From the NCBI RefSeq assembly GCF_001696455.1, contig NZ_MAUJ01000006.1:1-64000 (forward strand): a stretch of 64,000 nt of DNA. Reading direction: 5' to 3'. Shown here piece by piece: positions 1 to 8,641 of this stretch. The notes under the pieces were generated by a model. The model was not told where the DNA came from and did no database searches. It was given only the letters and a program-made list of their open reading frames with translations. Every line of letters begins with the position of its first letter. The stretch's first letter is position 1. The stretch is from Pseudoalteromonas luteoviolacea (GTDB taxonomy: Bacteria; Pseudomonadota; Gammaproteobacteria; Enterobacterales; Alteromonadaceae). A program made the translations under genes and the position numbers.

Positions 1-195
1 GCTTGTTCTTTCGCCAAACGCTCCGCTTCTTCACGTTCCGCTTGTTCTTTCGCCAAACGCTCCGCTTCTTCACGTTCCGCCTGTTCTTTCGCTAAACGCG
101 CCGCTTCTTCACGTTCCGCTTGTTCTTTCGCCAAACGCTCCGCTTCTTCACGTTCCGCTTGTTCTTGAGCTAAACGTTCCGCTTCCTCATGTTCG
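1..195 (-). repeat. 39-bp in-frame tandem repeat in ftsY
   Basis: Five consecutive 39-bp units are visible at 1-39, 40-78, 79-117, 118-156 and 157-195, and the array probably continues past the window edge. Units 1, 2 and 4 are identical, unit 3 differs at three positions and unit 5 is more diverged. On the minus strand each unit encodes 13 residues, so copy-number change would keep the frame. The repeats sit in the acidic, tolerant A domain of FtsY. Confidence 0.95.
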
Positions 196-257
196 GTCTG
201 CGCCTTATCAGACTTCCCAAACCCTAACCAAGACAGAAATTTATTCTTTTTTCCCAT
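1..257 (-). CDS. ftsY: Signal recognition particle receptor FtsY, N-terminal part (runs off the window)
   Basis: FtsY is the membrane-associated GTPase that receives SRP-ribosome complexes and hands them to the Sec translocon. Only the first 85 codons are present. The start reads MGKKNKFLSWLGFGK, a basic amphipathic opening typical of the FtsY A domain. It is followed by an acidic, Glu/Ala/Arg/Gln-rich stretch made of a 13-residue unit close to EEAERLAKEQAER. The A domain is variable in the family; the conserved NG GTPase domain lies outside the window. The divergent arrangement with rsmD is the usual gammaproteobacterial one and supports the identification. The gene is 5'-complete and 3'-truncated by the window edge. 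Confidence 0.9.
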   Translation of the reverse strand, partial: MGKKNKFLSWLGFGKSDKAQTEHEEAERLAQEQAEREEAERLAKEQAEREEAARLAKEQAEREEAERLAKEQAEREEAERLAKEQ

Positions 258-532
258 AACCAACTAATACCATGAAAGTTTTGTATTGCGATCCAGTGTT
301 CATAACAATCTGTATGATTCACCGCAGTAAAGCCAAGCATCAACAGAGTAAAATCTCATCAGCATAACAGCTTGAGCTTTAGAAATTGTGCAAAGACATT
401 AATAATCAAATTTAGACTCAGTAATCATTGTTATAATCACAGAGTTAACGCCATAATGTGCGTCTAGTGTATCATGTTCCAAGTAGATGAAAAATTTATA
501 ATCGTGCACCTGCAACTCGATAGTGAAGTTAT

Positions 533-1114
533 ATGAGAAAAAAGAAGCCTCAAACCCAAAGCAATGGTCATATCAGAATAATCAGCGGTAAATTTAAAGG
601 CCGAAAACTCCCTGTAAAAGATGTGGAAGGTTTAAGACCCACAACAGATAGAGTAAAAGAGACCTTATTTAACTGGCTAATGTCTGACATTCGAGATGCC
701 TCTATATTGGATTGCTTTGCCGGCTCCGGAAGTCTTGGCTTTGAATGTCTGTCTCGCTTTGCTAAAGAAGCCACTTTTGTAGAGCTGGATAAAGGCGCTG
801 TTAATCAGATAAAAGCAAACACGCTCACGCTTGCTCTAGACAATGCATTTGTATTTCATACCAGCGCATTAGAGTTTTTGAAAAACAATCAAAAAGGCCA
901 AAGTTTCGATGTGGTTTTTCTCGATCCCCCTTTCAGAAAAGATTTGTTATCTCCGTGCTGTGAACTTTTGGAACAGCACCACTGGCTACATGATGACACG
1001 TTAATTTACGTTGAGTTTGAAAAAGAATCCCAGCCAAAACTTCCTGATAACTGGCAACTTTTAAAAGAAAAACAAGCTGGTCAGGTCATGTGTATGTTGT
1101 TTAGCCGAACTTAA
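533..1114 (+). CDS. rsmD: 16S rRNA (guanine966-N2)-methyltransferase RsmD
   Basis: RsmD methylates G966 of 16S rRNA in the 30S subunit using SAM. The 193-residue protein has the family opening RIISGKFKGRKL (residues 15-26), the SAM-binding motif DCFAGSGSLGFE (60-71) and the catalytic DPPF motif (131-134). Length matches the family (about 190-200). It is transcribed divergently from ftsY, as in E. coli, across a 275-bp gap. The ATG at 533 is the only start that keeps the conserved N-terminus with a short leader. Confidence 0.95.
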   Translation: MRKKKPQTQSNGHIRIISGKFKGRKLPVKDVEGLRPTTDRVKETLFNWLMSDIRDASILDCFAGSGSLGFECLSRFAKEATFVELDKGAVNQIKANTLTLALDNAFVFHTSALEFLKNNQKGQSFDVVFLDPPFRKDLLSPCCELLEQHHWLHDDTLIYVEFEKESQPKLPDNWQLLKEKQAGQVMCMLFSRT

Positions 1115-1150
1115 AAGGTATTCGCTAAATTTAGTCGTCTAATTTGAAGC

Positions 1151-1179
1151 ATGACACAATAATTAAGATCCGCTATAAT
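1151..1179 (+). promoter_or_regulatory. Predicted sigma-70 promoter of the rpsU operon
   Basis: A -35-like ATGACA at 1151-1156 and a perfect TATAAT at 1174-1179 are separated by 17 bp. They lie about 115 bp upstream of rpsU in the rsmD-rpsU gap, where the macromolecular synthesis operon is expected to start. Confidence 0.7.
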
Positions 1180-1234
1180 TTGATCTTTACACGCGGTCTC
1201 GCTTCGGCTTACAATACCGCACCATTTTTGAACC

Positions 1235-1257
1235 AATTGACCATTTTTCGGTCAATT
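1235..1257 (+). other. Hairpin in the rpsU leader
   Basis: A perfect 8-bp inverted repeat (AATTGACC / GGTCAATT) with a 7-nt loop lies between the predicted promoter and rpsU. The bases after it are TGAGCC, not a U-run, so it is more likely a leader structure than a terminator. Its role is unknown. Confidence 0.5.
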
Positions 1258-1293
1258 TGAGCCAAGCTCATTATTTAGGTAGGTGAATTTTTA

Positions 1294-1509
1294 ATGCCAG
1301 TAATTAAAGTAAGAGAAAACGAACCGTTTGACGTAGCACTTCGTCGTTTCAAGCGTTCATGTGAAAAAGCAGGTATCCTTTCTGAAGTTCGTCGTCGCGA
1401 GCACTATGAAAAGCCAACTGCAGAGCGTAAGCGTAAGAAAGCAGCAGCTGTTAAGCGCCACATGAAAAAGCTTTCTCGTGAAAACGCACGTCGCGTTAAA
1501 CTATACTAA
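1294..1509 (+). CDS. rpsU: 30S ribosomal protein S21
   Basis: S21 is a small basic protein of the 30S subunit that contacts the 3' end of 16S rRNA and helps mRNA initiation. The 71-residue product opens MPVIKVRENEPFDVALRRFK and ends in a Lys/Arg-rich tail, the full family length. It is the first gene of the macromolecular synthesis operon, followed after 21 bp by yqeY, then dnaG and rpoD. An AGGTAGGTGAA-like ribosome-binding stretch lies just upstream of the ATG. Confidence 0.98.
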   Translation: MPVIKVRENEPFDVALRRFKRSCEKAGILSEVRRREHYEKPTAERKRKKAAAVKRHMKKLSRENARRVKLY

Positions 1510-1530
1510 TTAACATTTGGTCTTGTACAT

Positions 1531-1977
1531 ATGAGCTTATTAGCGACGCTAAAAGACGCCCAAAAGGAAGCAATGAAAGCCAAAGACAAACCTCGTCTAG
1601 CGGCAATCAGAGCAGCTCTAGCTGAAGTCAAGCAACGCGAAATTGATAACCAGACAACGTTAGACGATGCTGGTATCACCTCCGTGTTGGTTAAACTGGT
1701 TAAACAGCGCAAAGACTCTTTCACTCAGTATACTGATGCGGGAAGAGAAGACTTAGCAGATGTTGAAGCTGGTGAAATAAAGGTGCTTGAATCATTCTTA
1801 CCACAACCTCTATCAGAGGAAGAGGTATTAGCAATGATCGATGCAACCATTGCTGACACAGGCGCAGCTGGTATGCAAGACATGGGTAAAGTGATGGGTG
1901 TGATTAAAGCGAAAGCTGAAGGTCGCGCTGATATGGGCAAAATCTCTGGTTTAATAAAGCAAAGATTAAGCGCATAA
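1531..1977 (+). CDS. GatB/YqeY domain-containing protein
   Basis: This 148-residue protein is a stand-alone YqeY domain, the tRNA-binding tail domain found in GatB of the Asp/Glu-tRNA amidotransferase. Recognisable parts are the helical N-terminus (MSLLATLKDAQKEAMKAKD), the central VLESFLPQPLSEEE segment and the C-terminal GRADMGKISGLIKQRL segment. It lies between rpsU and dnaG, as in many Vibrio- and Alteromonas-type operons; E. coli lacks it there. Its cellular role is not established; an aminoacyl-tRNA-related function is inferred from the domain only. Confidence 0.92.
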   Translation: MSLLATLKDAQKEAMKAKDKPRLAAIRAALAEVKQREIDNQTTLDDAGITSVLVKLVKQRKDSFTQYTDAGREDLADVEAGEIKVLESFLPQPLSEEEVLAMIDATIADTGAAGMQDMGKVMGVIKAKAEGRADMGKISGLIKQRLSA

Positions 1978-2006
1978 TACCCGCATACAAATGTATGAAA
2001 TTAGTA

Positions 2007-2030
2007 AACCGAGCCACGCGCTCGGTTTCT
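2007..2030 (+). terminator. Weak intrinsic terminator or attenuator between yqeY and dnaG
   Basis: A 7-bp stem (AACCGAG / CTCGGTT, 2007-2013 and 2021-2027) is followed by a short pyrimidine run TTCTTC. It lies 30 bp after yqeY and 23 bp before dnaG. E. coli has an internal terminator at the equivalent rpsU-dnaG junction that keeps primase levels low, so partial termination is plausible here. Confidence 0.6.
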
Positions 2031-2052
2031 TCGTATAAGCGTTAGGAAAAAT

Positions 2053-3810
2053 ATGGCTGGCAAAATTCCACGACAGTTTATCGATGACTTACTGGCTAGA
2101 ACGGATATCGTCGAGTTGATCGATGGCCGCATCGGCTTGAAAAAAGCGGGTAAAGATTACCAAGCTTGTTGCCCGTTTCACAACGAAAAGACCCCATCTT
2201 TTACCGTTTCTAGAGATAAGCAGTTTTATCATTGCTTTGGTTGCGGCGCAAACGGCAATGCGATTTCATTTTTAATGGAATACGACAAACTTGAGTTTGT
2301 TGACGCGATTGAGGAACTTGCAGGATTATACAATTTAGAGATCCCTAGAGAGCAAGGACTTGGCGGCCCCCAACGTAGTTTTGAGGAAAAAAAGTCTGAT
2401 TACGATTTAATGATGCAAACAGCTAACTTTTATCAAAATCAGCTGGCCAACCATAGCAATGCAGCCTCTGTTTCTGGCTATATTCAAGGGCGGGGTCTAT
2501 CACCGCAAACCGTTAGTAAATTTTTAATTGGGTACGCCCCGCCAGAGTGGGATGCATTGTTATCACGGCTCGCAAAAACACCTGCCCACCGTCATCAATT
2601 GGTCGAGTTAAAACTTGCCAGCGAAAAGACACCTGGTCGACAATTTGATTTCTTCCGTGACCGCCTAATGTTTCCAATCCGCGATAAACGTGGTCGTGTA
2701 ATTGCGTTTGGCGGTCGAGTAATGGGGCAAGATCAAGGGCCAAAATACCTCAACTCACCTGAAACAAGAATCTTTCATAAAAGTTTTGAACTATATGGCT
2801 TTTATGAGGCCAAACAGGCACATAAATCCCTTGAACAAGTATTAATTGTCGAGGGCTATATGGATGTAGTCGCGCTTTCAGAATATGGCATCGACTATGC
2901 GGTCGCAGCACTTGGTACTGCAACCACAATTGAGCATATGCAAACCTTATTTCGTAATACAGACAAAGTAATATGTTGCTATGATGGGGACCGTGCAGGT
3001 AAAGATGCAGCTTGGCGCGCATTGGAGCATGCATTACCGAACTTAAAAGATGGAAAATCTCTAGGGTTTGTCTTTTTGCCTGACGGCGAGGATCCTGATT
3101 CTCTGGTGCAAAAAGAAGGTAAAGAGCAGTTTGAGCAAAGGCTGAAGAGTGCAGATGACTACGGCAAAGTACTGTTCAGTCGTCTTTCTGAGCAGTGTGA
3201 TCTGACAACAGATGCAGGAAAAGCCAAGCTAATGGCAGAGGCTATCCCGCTCATTAACAAAGTTCCCAGTGAATATTATCAAGAGTCTTTGTTAACCACA
3301 TTGGCGCGATTAATTGGTAGAACGCGAGAACAGCTGAGTGCCAAATTGGCAACACCGAAAAAACAACATGCTATTGAGCGCAAGTTTAAAGTCACGCCAA
3401 TGAGAAGAGCTATTGGACTGTTATTACAGCACCCGAGCTTGGCGCAAAGTGTAGATTATCTACCTGAGCTCGCACATATGCAGTTACCCGGTATGGCATT
3501 GTTTCTCAGGTTGCAACATAGCTGTTTAGAAAACACGCACTACACGACCGCACATATACTTGAGTCGTTTCGAGATACATCAGATTACGAAGCACTCAAA
3601 AAGCTGGCTACTTGGCAACATAATATCCAAGAAGAAGCATTAGAAGACGAGTTTAAGCACACTTTTAAATTTATTGAAGATCAGTGTTTAAATCTGCGTT
3701 TAGAGACCTTACTTATTAAGGACAAAACTGAGGGCTTAAGTGGCGATGAACGACTAGAATGTGCGTTATTAACCCAAGCTTTAAGCACTCGTAGAACTGG
3801 CCAAAATTAA
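2053..3810 (+). CDS. dnaG: DNA primase DnaG
   Basis: DnaG makes the RNA primers for replication and works with the DnaB helicase. The 585-residue protein has the N-terminal CHC2 zinc finger (C40, H43, C61, C64, in the segments CCPFH and CFGCG). The central catalytic core includes the TOPRIM segment beginning VLIVEGYMDVVAL near residue 262 and the acidic YDGDRAGKDAA motif. A C-terminal DnaB-binding region follows. Length is normal for the family. It is preceded by a weak terminator and followed by an internal rpoD promoter, as in the classical macromolecular synthesis operon. Confidence 0.98.
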   Translation: MAGKIPRQFIDDLLARTDIVELIDGRIGLKKAGKDYQACCPFHNEKTPSFTVSRDKQFYHCFGCGANGNAISFLMEYDKLEFVDAIEELAGLYNLEIPREQGLGGPQRSFEEKKSDYDLMMQTANFYQNQLANHSNAASVSGYIQGRGLSPQTVSKFLIGYAPPEWDALLSRLAKTPAHRHQLVELKLASEKTPGRQFDFFRDRLMFPIRDKRGRVIAFGGRVMGQDQGPKYLNSPETRIFHKSFELYGFYEAKQAHKSLEQVLIVEGYMDVVALSEYGIDYAVAALGTATTIEHMQTLFRNTDKVICCYDGDRAGKDAAWRALEHALPNLKDGKSLGFVFLPDGEDPDSLVQKEGKEQFEQRLKSADDYGKVLFSRLSEQCDLTTDAGKAKLMAEAIPLINKVPSEYYQESLLTTLARLIGRTREQLSAKLATPKKQHAIERKFKVTPMRRAIGLLLQHPSLAQSVDYLPELAHMQLPGMALFLRLQHSCLENTHYTTAHILESFRDTSDYEALKKLATWQHNIQEEALEDEFKHTFKFIEDQCLNLRLETLLIKDKTEGLSGDERLECALLTQALSTRRTGQN

Positions 3811-3817
3811 TTTTTGG

Positions 3818-3826
3818 TGTTATAAT
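3818..3826 (+). promoter_or_regulatory. Extended -10 promoter upstream of rpoD
   Basis: TGT followed by a perfect TATAAT (TGnTATAAT) starts 8 bp after the dnaG stop codon, about 90 bp upstream of rpoD. No good -35 is seen, which fits an extended -10 promoter. E. coli rpoD also has its own internal promoters in the operon, though located within dnaG. Confidence 0.55.
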
Positions 3827-3913
3827 GTTCTATTCACTGCGTCAACCAAAATAACGCTGTTTTTAGCTGGCGCCCGTTGTATAAACTTTATCAGAGTGGA
3901 AGCAAAAATCTCT

Positions 3914-5755
3914 ATGGATCAATCTCCTCAGTCACAACTCAAACTTCTGATTCAGAAAGGTAAAGAGCAAGGTTACTTAACTTTTGCAGAAGTTAACGAT
4001 CACCTTCCACAAGACATCATAGATTCGGATCAAGTAGAAGATATCATTAGCATGATCAATGATATGGGTATTCAGGTTTCTGAAGCAGCCCCTGATGCCG
4101 ATGAGTTGATGATGCAAGAAACCACCACCGACGAGGATGCGGCAGAAGCAGCGGCAGCTGCGCTAGCAACGGTAGAAAAAGAAATTGGCAGAACAACAGA
4201 TCCTGTGCGTATGTATATGCGTGAAATGGGTACCGTTGAGCTTCTGACTCGGGAAGGCGAAATTCAAATAGCAAAAAGAATTGAAGAAGGGATCAATCAA
4301 GTACAGATTTCTGTAGCTGAATACCCTGAAGCAATTACTTACTTACTTGAACAGTGGGACAAATACGAAGCAGAAGAGATGCGCCTTAGCGACATCGTTA
4401 CGGGCTTCTTTGATTCATTAGAAGATGATGAAGCAACAATTTCAGCAACACACATCGGTTCTGAGCTAAGTGAAGAAGACTTAGATGATGAAGACGATGA
4501 GTCTGAAGACGATGACGACTCAGAAGAAGGCGATAACGGCCCTGATCCAGAAATTGCTCGTGAACATTTTGAAGAACTACGTGCCTTATACACAAGCGCA
4601 AGACAATGCTTTGAAGAAAAAGGTCGCAGTCACCCAGATTCTCAGGTAGCAATTAAAGAAATCGGCGAATTATTCCGTAAGTTTAAACTTGTACCAAAAC
4701 AGTTTGACCGCATGGTTAACAACATGCGCGAAATGATGGATAAAGTGCGTGTTCAAGAACGTATCATCATGAAACAAGCGGTACAAATTGCAAAACTACC
4801 AAAGAAAACATTCGTAAAGCACTTTGCAAATAACGAAACTGACGTAGCTTGGATTGACGCGGAAATCGCATCTGGTGAAAAACACTCAGACAAATTACGT
4901 CAAGTAAGACCTGAAATCGATCGCTGTATCAATAAGCTTAAAGCCATTGAAGAAAGTACGGGTCTCAGTGTAGAGCGTATTAAAGACATCAACCGCCGTA
5001 TGAGTATCGGTGAAGCAAAAGCTCGTCGCGCTAAGAAAGAGATGGTTGAGGCAAACTTACGTCTAGTAATCTCAATCGCGAAAAAGTACACCAACCGCGG
5101 TCTGCAATTCTTGGACCTAATCCAAGAAGGTAACATCGGTTTGATGAAAGCAGTTGATAAGTTTGAGTACCGCAGAGGTTATAAGTTCTCAACTTATGCT
5201 ACTTGGTGGATCCGCCAGGCGATCACGCGTTCAATTGCCGACCAAGCAAGAACTATCCGTATCCCTGTACATATGATCGAAACGATCAATAAACTGAATC
5301 GTATTTCTCGTCAGATGCTGCAAGAAATGGGACGCGAGCCGAGCCCAGAAGAGCTGGCTGAGCGCATGATGATGCCAGAAGATAAGATCCGTAAGGTGCT
5401 TAAAATTGCGAAAGAGCCAATCTCAATGGAAACGCCTATCGGGGATGATGAAGATTCACATCTTGGCGATTTCATCGAAGATACAACGATTGAATCTCCG
5501 ATTGACTCAGCAACGATGGAAAGTCTGCGTGGCGCAACTAACGAAGTACTTGCAGGACTGACAGCAAGAGAAGCAAAAGTGCTACGTATGCGCTTCGGTA
5601 TCGATATGAACACCGACCACACGTTGGAAGAGGTAGGTAAACAGTTTGATGTAACACGTGAGCGTATTCGTCAGATCGAAGCGAAAGCACTTCGTAAACT
5701 GAGACACCCTTCTCGTTCAGATCTACTGAAAAGCTTCTTAGATGTAAAAGGCTAA
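3914..5755 (+). CDS. rpoD: RNA polymerase sigma factor RpoD (sigma-70)
   Basis: This is the primary sigma factor. The ATG at 3914 gives MDQSPQSQLKLLIQKGKEQG, which lines up with the start of E. coli RpoD and yields 613 residues, the E. coli length. An in-frame GTG at 3896 would add six residues without support. Visible parts are region 1.1, an acidic Asp/Glu-rich non-conserved insert, regions 2.1-2.4 (the TYATWWIRQAITRSIADQAR segment), region 3, and region 4.2 with its helix-turn-helix (LEEVGKQFDVTRERIRQIEA). It ends the rpsU operon and is followed by a strong terminator. Confidence 0.98.
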   Translation: MDQSPQSQLKLLIQKGKEQGYLTFAEVNDHLPQDIIDSDQVEDIISMINDMGIQVSEAAPDADELMMQETTTDEDAAEAAAAALATVEKEIGRTTDPVRMYMREMGTVELLTREGEIQIAKRIEEGINQVQISVAEYPEAITYLLEQWDKYEAEEMRLSDIVTGFFDSLEDDEATISATHIGSELSEEDLDDEDDESEDDDDSEEGDNGPDPEIAREHFEELRALYTSARQCFEEKGRSHPDSQVAIKEIGELFRKFKLVPKQFDRMVNNMREMMDKVRVQERIIMKQAVQIAKLPKKTFVKHFANNETDVAWIDAEIASGEKHSDKLRQVRPEIDRCINKLKAIEESTGLSVERIKDINRRMSIGEAKARRAKKEMVEANLRLVISIAKKYTNRGLQFLDLIQEGNIGLMKAVDKFEYRRGYKFSTYATWWIRQAITRSIADQARTIRIPVHMIETINKLNRISRQMLQEMGREPSPEELAERMMMPEDKIRKVLKIAKEPISMETPIGDDEDSHLGDFIEDTTIESPIDSATMESLRGATNEVLAGLTAREAKVLRMRFGIDMNTDHTLEEVGKQFDVTRERIRQIEAKALRKLRHPSRSDLLKSFLDVKG

Positions 5756-5770
5756 GAGTAAAAAATACTA

Positions 5771-5797
5771 AAAAAGGCCGCATGATGCGGCCTTTTT
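5771..5797 (+). terminator. Intrinsic terminator of the rpoD operon
   Basis: A GC-rich 7-bp stem (GGCCGCA 5776-5782, TGCGGCC 5786-5792) with a 3-nt loop is flanked by A5 and followed by a T5 run. It begins 16 bp after the rpoD stop codon. Confidence 0.92.
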
Positions 5798-5947
5798 ATT
5801 TTGAATAACTATACATGTATATCAAGTTCTAAGGCCCAATGTTAACACTCTATCAGGATGCGACATCAATCGTGATAGTCAGACTAAAACATCGCGAAAT
5901 ACTTTAGAAACCTCGAATAGCAACGTAAATTTATTAGGAATAATATT

Positions 5948-6823
5948 ATGGCTTGGATCCAAATCCGAATTGATGCTAACAAAGAAACAGCAGATCTCAT
6001 CAGTGATTTACTGATGGACATCGGTTGCCCTTCTGTGACTTTTATCGATAGCCAAAATAACCCCGTCTACGAGCCAAAGCCTGGCGAAGTGATCTTATGG
6101 CCAGAGACAACTGTAATCGGACTTTTTGAAGCGACACACGATATGCAAGCGGTTGTAAGCCATTTATCAGCGAATATGCCCGACGCACCCAAATATAAAA
6201 TTGAGCAATTAGAAGACAAAGACTGGGAGCGCGAGTGGATGGATAATTTCCACCCGATTAAGTTTGGAGAGCGATTGTGGATTTGCCCAAGTTGGCGTGA
6301 TATCCCAGATCCTGACGCAGTAAATGTGTTACTTGACCCAGGCCTTGCATTTGGTACTGGTACACATGCCACCACCTCACTGTGTTTAAAGTGGCTCGAA
6401 GCACAGGATCTAAGTGGTAAAACAGTTGTGGATTTTGGCTGCGGCTCAGGCATCTTAGGTATCGCTGCCATTAAGCTGGGCGCAGAGCGCGTTATTGGCA
6501 TCGACATTGATCCTCAGGCGCTTGTCGCAAGTAGAGACAATGCACAGCGCAATAGTGTTGCAGACAAACTAGAGGTGTATTTACCTGAAAATCAGCCTGA
6601 CTTCAAAGCCGACATAGTTGTTGCAAATATTCTCGCTCAGCCATTGAGAGAGCTACACGAAATCATTCTTGGTTTCTTAAAGCCAAAAGGTGCAATTGCC
6701 ATGTCAGGGATACTTGAAGAGCAAGCGGAATCCGTTGCAAATGTTTATGCACCTTATATTGACTTAGATGCAATAAAGCAAGAGGGTGAATGGACCCGCG
6801 TAAGCGGAATTACAAAACAATAA
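5948..6823 (+). CDS. prmA: Ribosomal protein L11 methyltransferase PrmA
   Basis: PrmA trimethylates ribosomal protein L11 with SAM. The 291-residue protein has the N-terminal L11-recognition domain (MAWIQIRIDANKETADLISD), the linker motif around WEREWMDNFHPIKFG, and a C-terminal class I methyltransferase domain. Motif I, VVDFGCGSGILGIAA, lies near residues 160-174, and the conserved DIVVANILAQPL segment contains the NIL-type active-site motif. Length is typical. It is a single gene bounded by terminators on both sides, between the rpoD operon and dusB-fis. Confidence 0.97.
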   Translation: MAWIQIRIDANKETADLISDLLMDIGCPSVTFIDSQNNPVYEPKPGEVILWPETTVIGLFEATHDMQAVVSHLSANMPDAPKYKIEQLEDKDWEREWMDNFHPIKFGERLWICPSWRDIPDPDAVNVLLDPGLAFGTGTHATTSLCLKWLEAQDLSGKTVVDFGCGSGILGIAAIKLGAERVIGIDIDPQALVASRDNAQRNSVADKLEVYLPENQPDFKADIVVANILAQPLRELHEIILGFLKPKGAIAMSGILEEQAESVANVYAPYIDLDAIKQEGEWTRVSGITKQ

Positions 6824-6862
6824 CACCTGTAACGCACCCAATTTGGGTTAGTAATCTATTAC

Positions 6863-6901
6863 GCGTAAAGCCTCCAATTAACAGGCTTTACGCTTTTTTT
6901 A
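6863..6901 (+). terminator. Intrinsic terminator after prmA
   Basis: A perfect 11-bp stem (GCGTAAAGCCT 6863-6873, AGGCTTTACGC 6883-6893) with a 9-nt loop is followed by a run of eight Ts. It lies 40 bp after the prmA stop. Confidence 0.93.
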
Positions 6902-7040
6902 CAGCATGTGAAATAAATTAAAACTGTCACATAAAATAATTTTGTTTATTTTTAAGTCAATTTTTTCCCGCCTTCATATTGTTACCAAAAGTCAACCCAA
7001 AAAGTTCAAAAAAAAAGCACTTATGTTCAATTTATAGCCT

Positions 7041-7068
7041 TTGATTTTTGCAAAAAAAACCGTAAACT
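7041..7068 (+). promoter_or_regulatory. Predicted dusB-fis promoter with a GC-rich discriminator
   Basis: TTGATT (7041-7046) and TAAACT (7063-7068) are separated by 16 bp. They are followed by the GC-rich stretch AGCGCCCC. A GC-rich discriminator is a hallmark of stringently controlled promoters, and the E. coli dusB-fis promoter is one. The upstream DNA is strongly A/T-rich with A- and T-tracts, consistent with UP-element or Fis-binding DNA. Confidence 0.55.
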
Positions 7069-7102
7069 TAGCGCCCCTTGAAAAGAGGCAGATTGAGTAG
7101 CA

Positions 7103-8074
7103 GTGCGTATAGGCCCATATCAACTTGAGAACAATGTAATCGTCGCGCCAATGGCGGGGATCACCGACCGTCCATTTAGACAGTTATGTCGACGTCTAGG
7201 TGCTGGACTGGCAGTGTCGGAAATGTTGTCTTCAAATCCTAAGGTATGGAAAACTGATAAATCAATGAACCGTATGGATCATTCTGGTGAATCAGGTATA
7301 CGCTCGGTGCAGATTGCGGGAGCTGATCCTGAACTCATGGCACAAGCTGCTCAATTTAATGTCCAAAATGGCGCGCAAATCATAGATATCAATATGGGTT
7401 GCCCTGCCAAGAAAGTGAACAAGAAACTCGCAGGTTCTGCACTATTGCAGTATCCGGATTTGGTCGAGGAAATAGTACAAGCCGTGGTTGGCGCGGTTAA
7501 CGTACCTGTCACCTTGAAGATCCGTACAGGATGGGATCCGGATAACCGTAACGGCGTTGAAATTGCGAAAATAGCCGAACGCAATCGTATTGCATCACTG
7601 GCAGTACACGGTAGAACGCGTGCTTGCATGTATAAAGGTGAGGCAGAATACGACACTATCAAAGCGATAAAGCAGTCGGTTTCTATACCTGTTGTAGCTA
7701 ATGGTGACATTACGTCCCCTGAAAAAGCAAAGCAGGTTTTGGATTATACGGGCGCAGATGCCATCATGATTGGTCGAGCCGCTCAAGGTCGTCCTTGGAT
7801 TTTCCGAGAGATAGACTATTATTTGCGAACTGGAAAACATCTACCAGCCCCAGAAATTTCTGAGGTACGTGGTATTTTGATGGAGCACCTGCTAAATCTC
7901 CATCAGTTTTACGGTGAGCCAATGGGTGCGCGCATCGCACGCAAACATGTGTCTTGGTATTTGCAGTCCCATGACCAAGAAGGTCAATTTAGGCGAGTAT
8001 TCAATGCCCTTGAACAGCCAGAAGCGCAAATCGAGGCATTAGAAAACTATTTTGAAACACTAGCAGCTAACTAA
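7103..8074 (+). CDS. dusB: tRNA-dihydrouridine synthase B
   Basis: DusB is an FMN- and NADPH-dependent enzyme that reduces specific uridines in tRNA to dihydrouridine. The GTG start at 7103 gives MRIGPYQLENNVIVAPMAGI, which aligns with E. coli DusB. The flavin-binding APMAGITDRPFR motif follows at once. The catalytic cysteine lies in NMGCPAKKV near residue 99, and VHGRTR and GRAAQGRPW occur in the barrel's second half. The 323-residue length is normal. It is 15 bp upstream of fis, and dusB-fis co-transcription is standard in gammaproteobacteria. Confidence 0.96.
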   Translation: MRIGPYQLENNVIVAPMAGITDRPFRQLCRRLGAGLAVSEMLSSNPKVWKTDKSMNRMDHSGESGIRSVQIAGADPELMAQAAQFNVQNGAQIIDINMGCPAKKVNKKLAGSALLQYPDLVEEIVQAVVGAVNVPVTLKIRTGWDPDNRNGVEIAKIAERNRIASLAVHGRTRACMYKGEAEYDTIKAIKQSVSIPVVANGDITSPEKAKQVLDYTGADAIMIGRAAQGRPWIFREIDYYLRTGKHLPAPEISEVRGILMEHLLNLHQFYGEPMGARIARKHVSWYLQSHDQEGQFRRVFNALEQPEAQIEALENYFETLAAN

Positions 8075-8089
8075 GAAAGAGACATAAAG

Positions 8090-8380
8090 ATGTTCGAACA
8101 AAATGTGACTTCTCCTTTTATCACTAACGCTCATGTTCAGTCACAAGAGAAACCGCAACCATTACGCGATGCAGTTAAAAAAGCTGTCCACCACTATTTA
8201 AAGCAGTTAAATGGTCAAGACGTACAAGATGTTTACGAGCTAGTTTTATCAGAACTAGAAGCACCACTTCTTGAAGAAGTTATGACTTACACTCGTGGCA
8301 ACCAAACTCGCGCTGCGATCTTACTAGGTATCAACCGTGGTACGCTTCGTAAGAAACTTAAAAAATACGGCATGAACTAA
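8090..8380 (+). CDS. fis: DNA-binding protein Fis
   Basis: Fis is a nucleoid-associated, DNA-bending protein that activates rRNA and other growth-phase promoters. The 96-residue product has the N-terminal beta-hairpin region and the C-terminal helix-turn-helix (GNQTRAAILLGINRGTLRKK, residues 70-89) ending in KYGMN, as in E. coli Fis (98 residues). It is the second gene of the dusB-fis operon. An AAAGAGACATAAAG ribosome-binding stretch precedes the ATG. Confidence 0.98.
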   Translation: MFEQNVTSPFITNAHVQSQEKPQPLRDAVKKAVHHYLKQLNGQDVQDVYELVLSELEAPLLEEVMTYTRGNQTRAAILLGINRGTLRKKLKKYGMN

Positions 8381-8397
8381 TCCGTAGTTTTTATTGC

Positions 8398-8426
8398 TCG
8401 AAAACGCCTATCACTGGCGTTTTCGA
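8398..8426 (+). terminator. Hairpin terminator after fis
   Basis: A perfect 11-bp inverted repeat (TCGAAAACGCC 8398-8408, GGCGTTTTCGA 8416-8426) with a 7-nt loop lies 17 bp after the fis stop. The T-run is inside the stem's 3' arm, so termination may use only part of the stem. Confidence 0.7.
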
Positions 8427-8641
8427 ACTCCCAGCCATTACACCTACCAACTTCAAAATTTTTAATAGCACACTTCTCCCCTTTTTAGTTACAAATTTCC
8501 CTCATAAACATACGCAAAGATAAAGTTCAGTTTTTCTCAACCTTGTTAACATGATTTCCATCGTTTTCTCGTCCTAGTTAAGCTAAAATACAGCCTTTCT
8601 AAGCTAGCCCTTAACTAATCATTGAGGAAATCAAAACCATC

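Noticed and set aside
1..195. CRISPR-like array
   Set aside because: The units abut without spacers and are in frame within ftsY.
8505..8575. Possible PurR box upstream of purH
   Set aside because: ACGCAAAG and CGTTTTC half-site-like pieces occur, but no 16-bp palindrome matching the PurR consensus is present; the left half is too poor.
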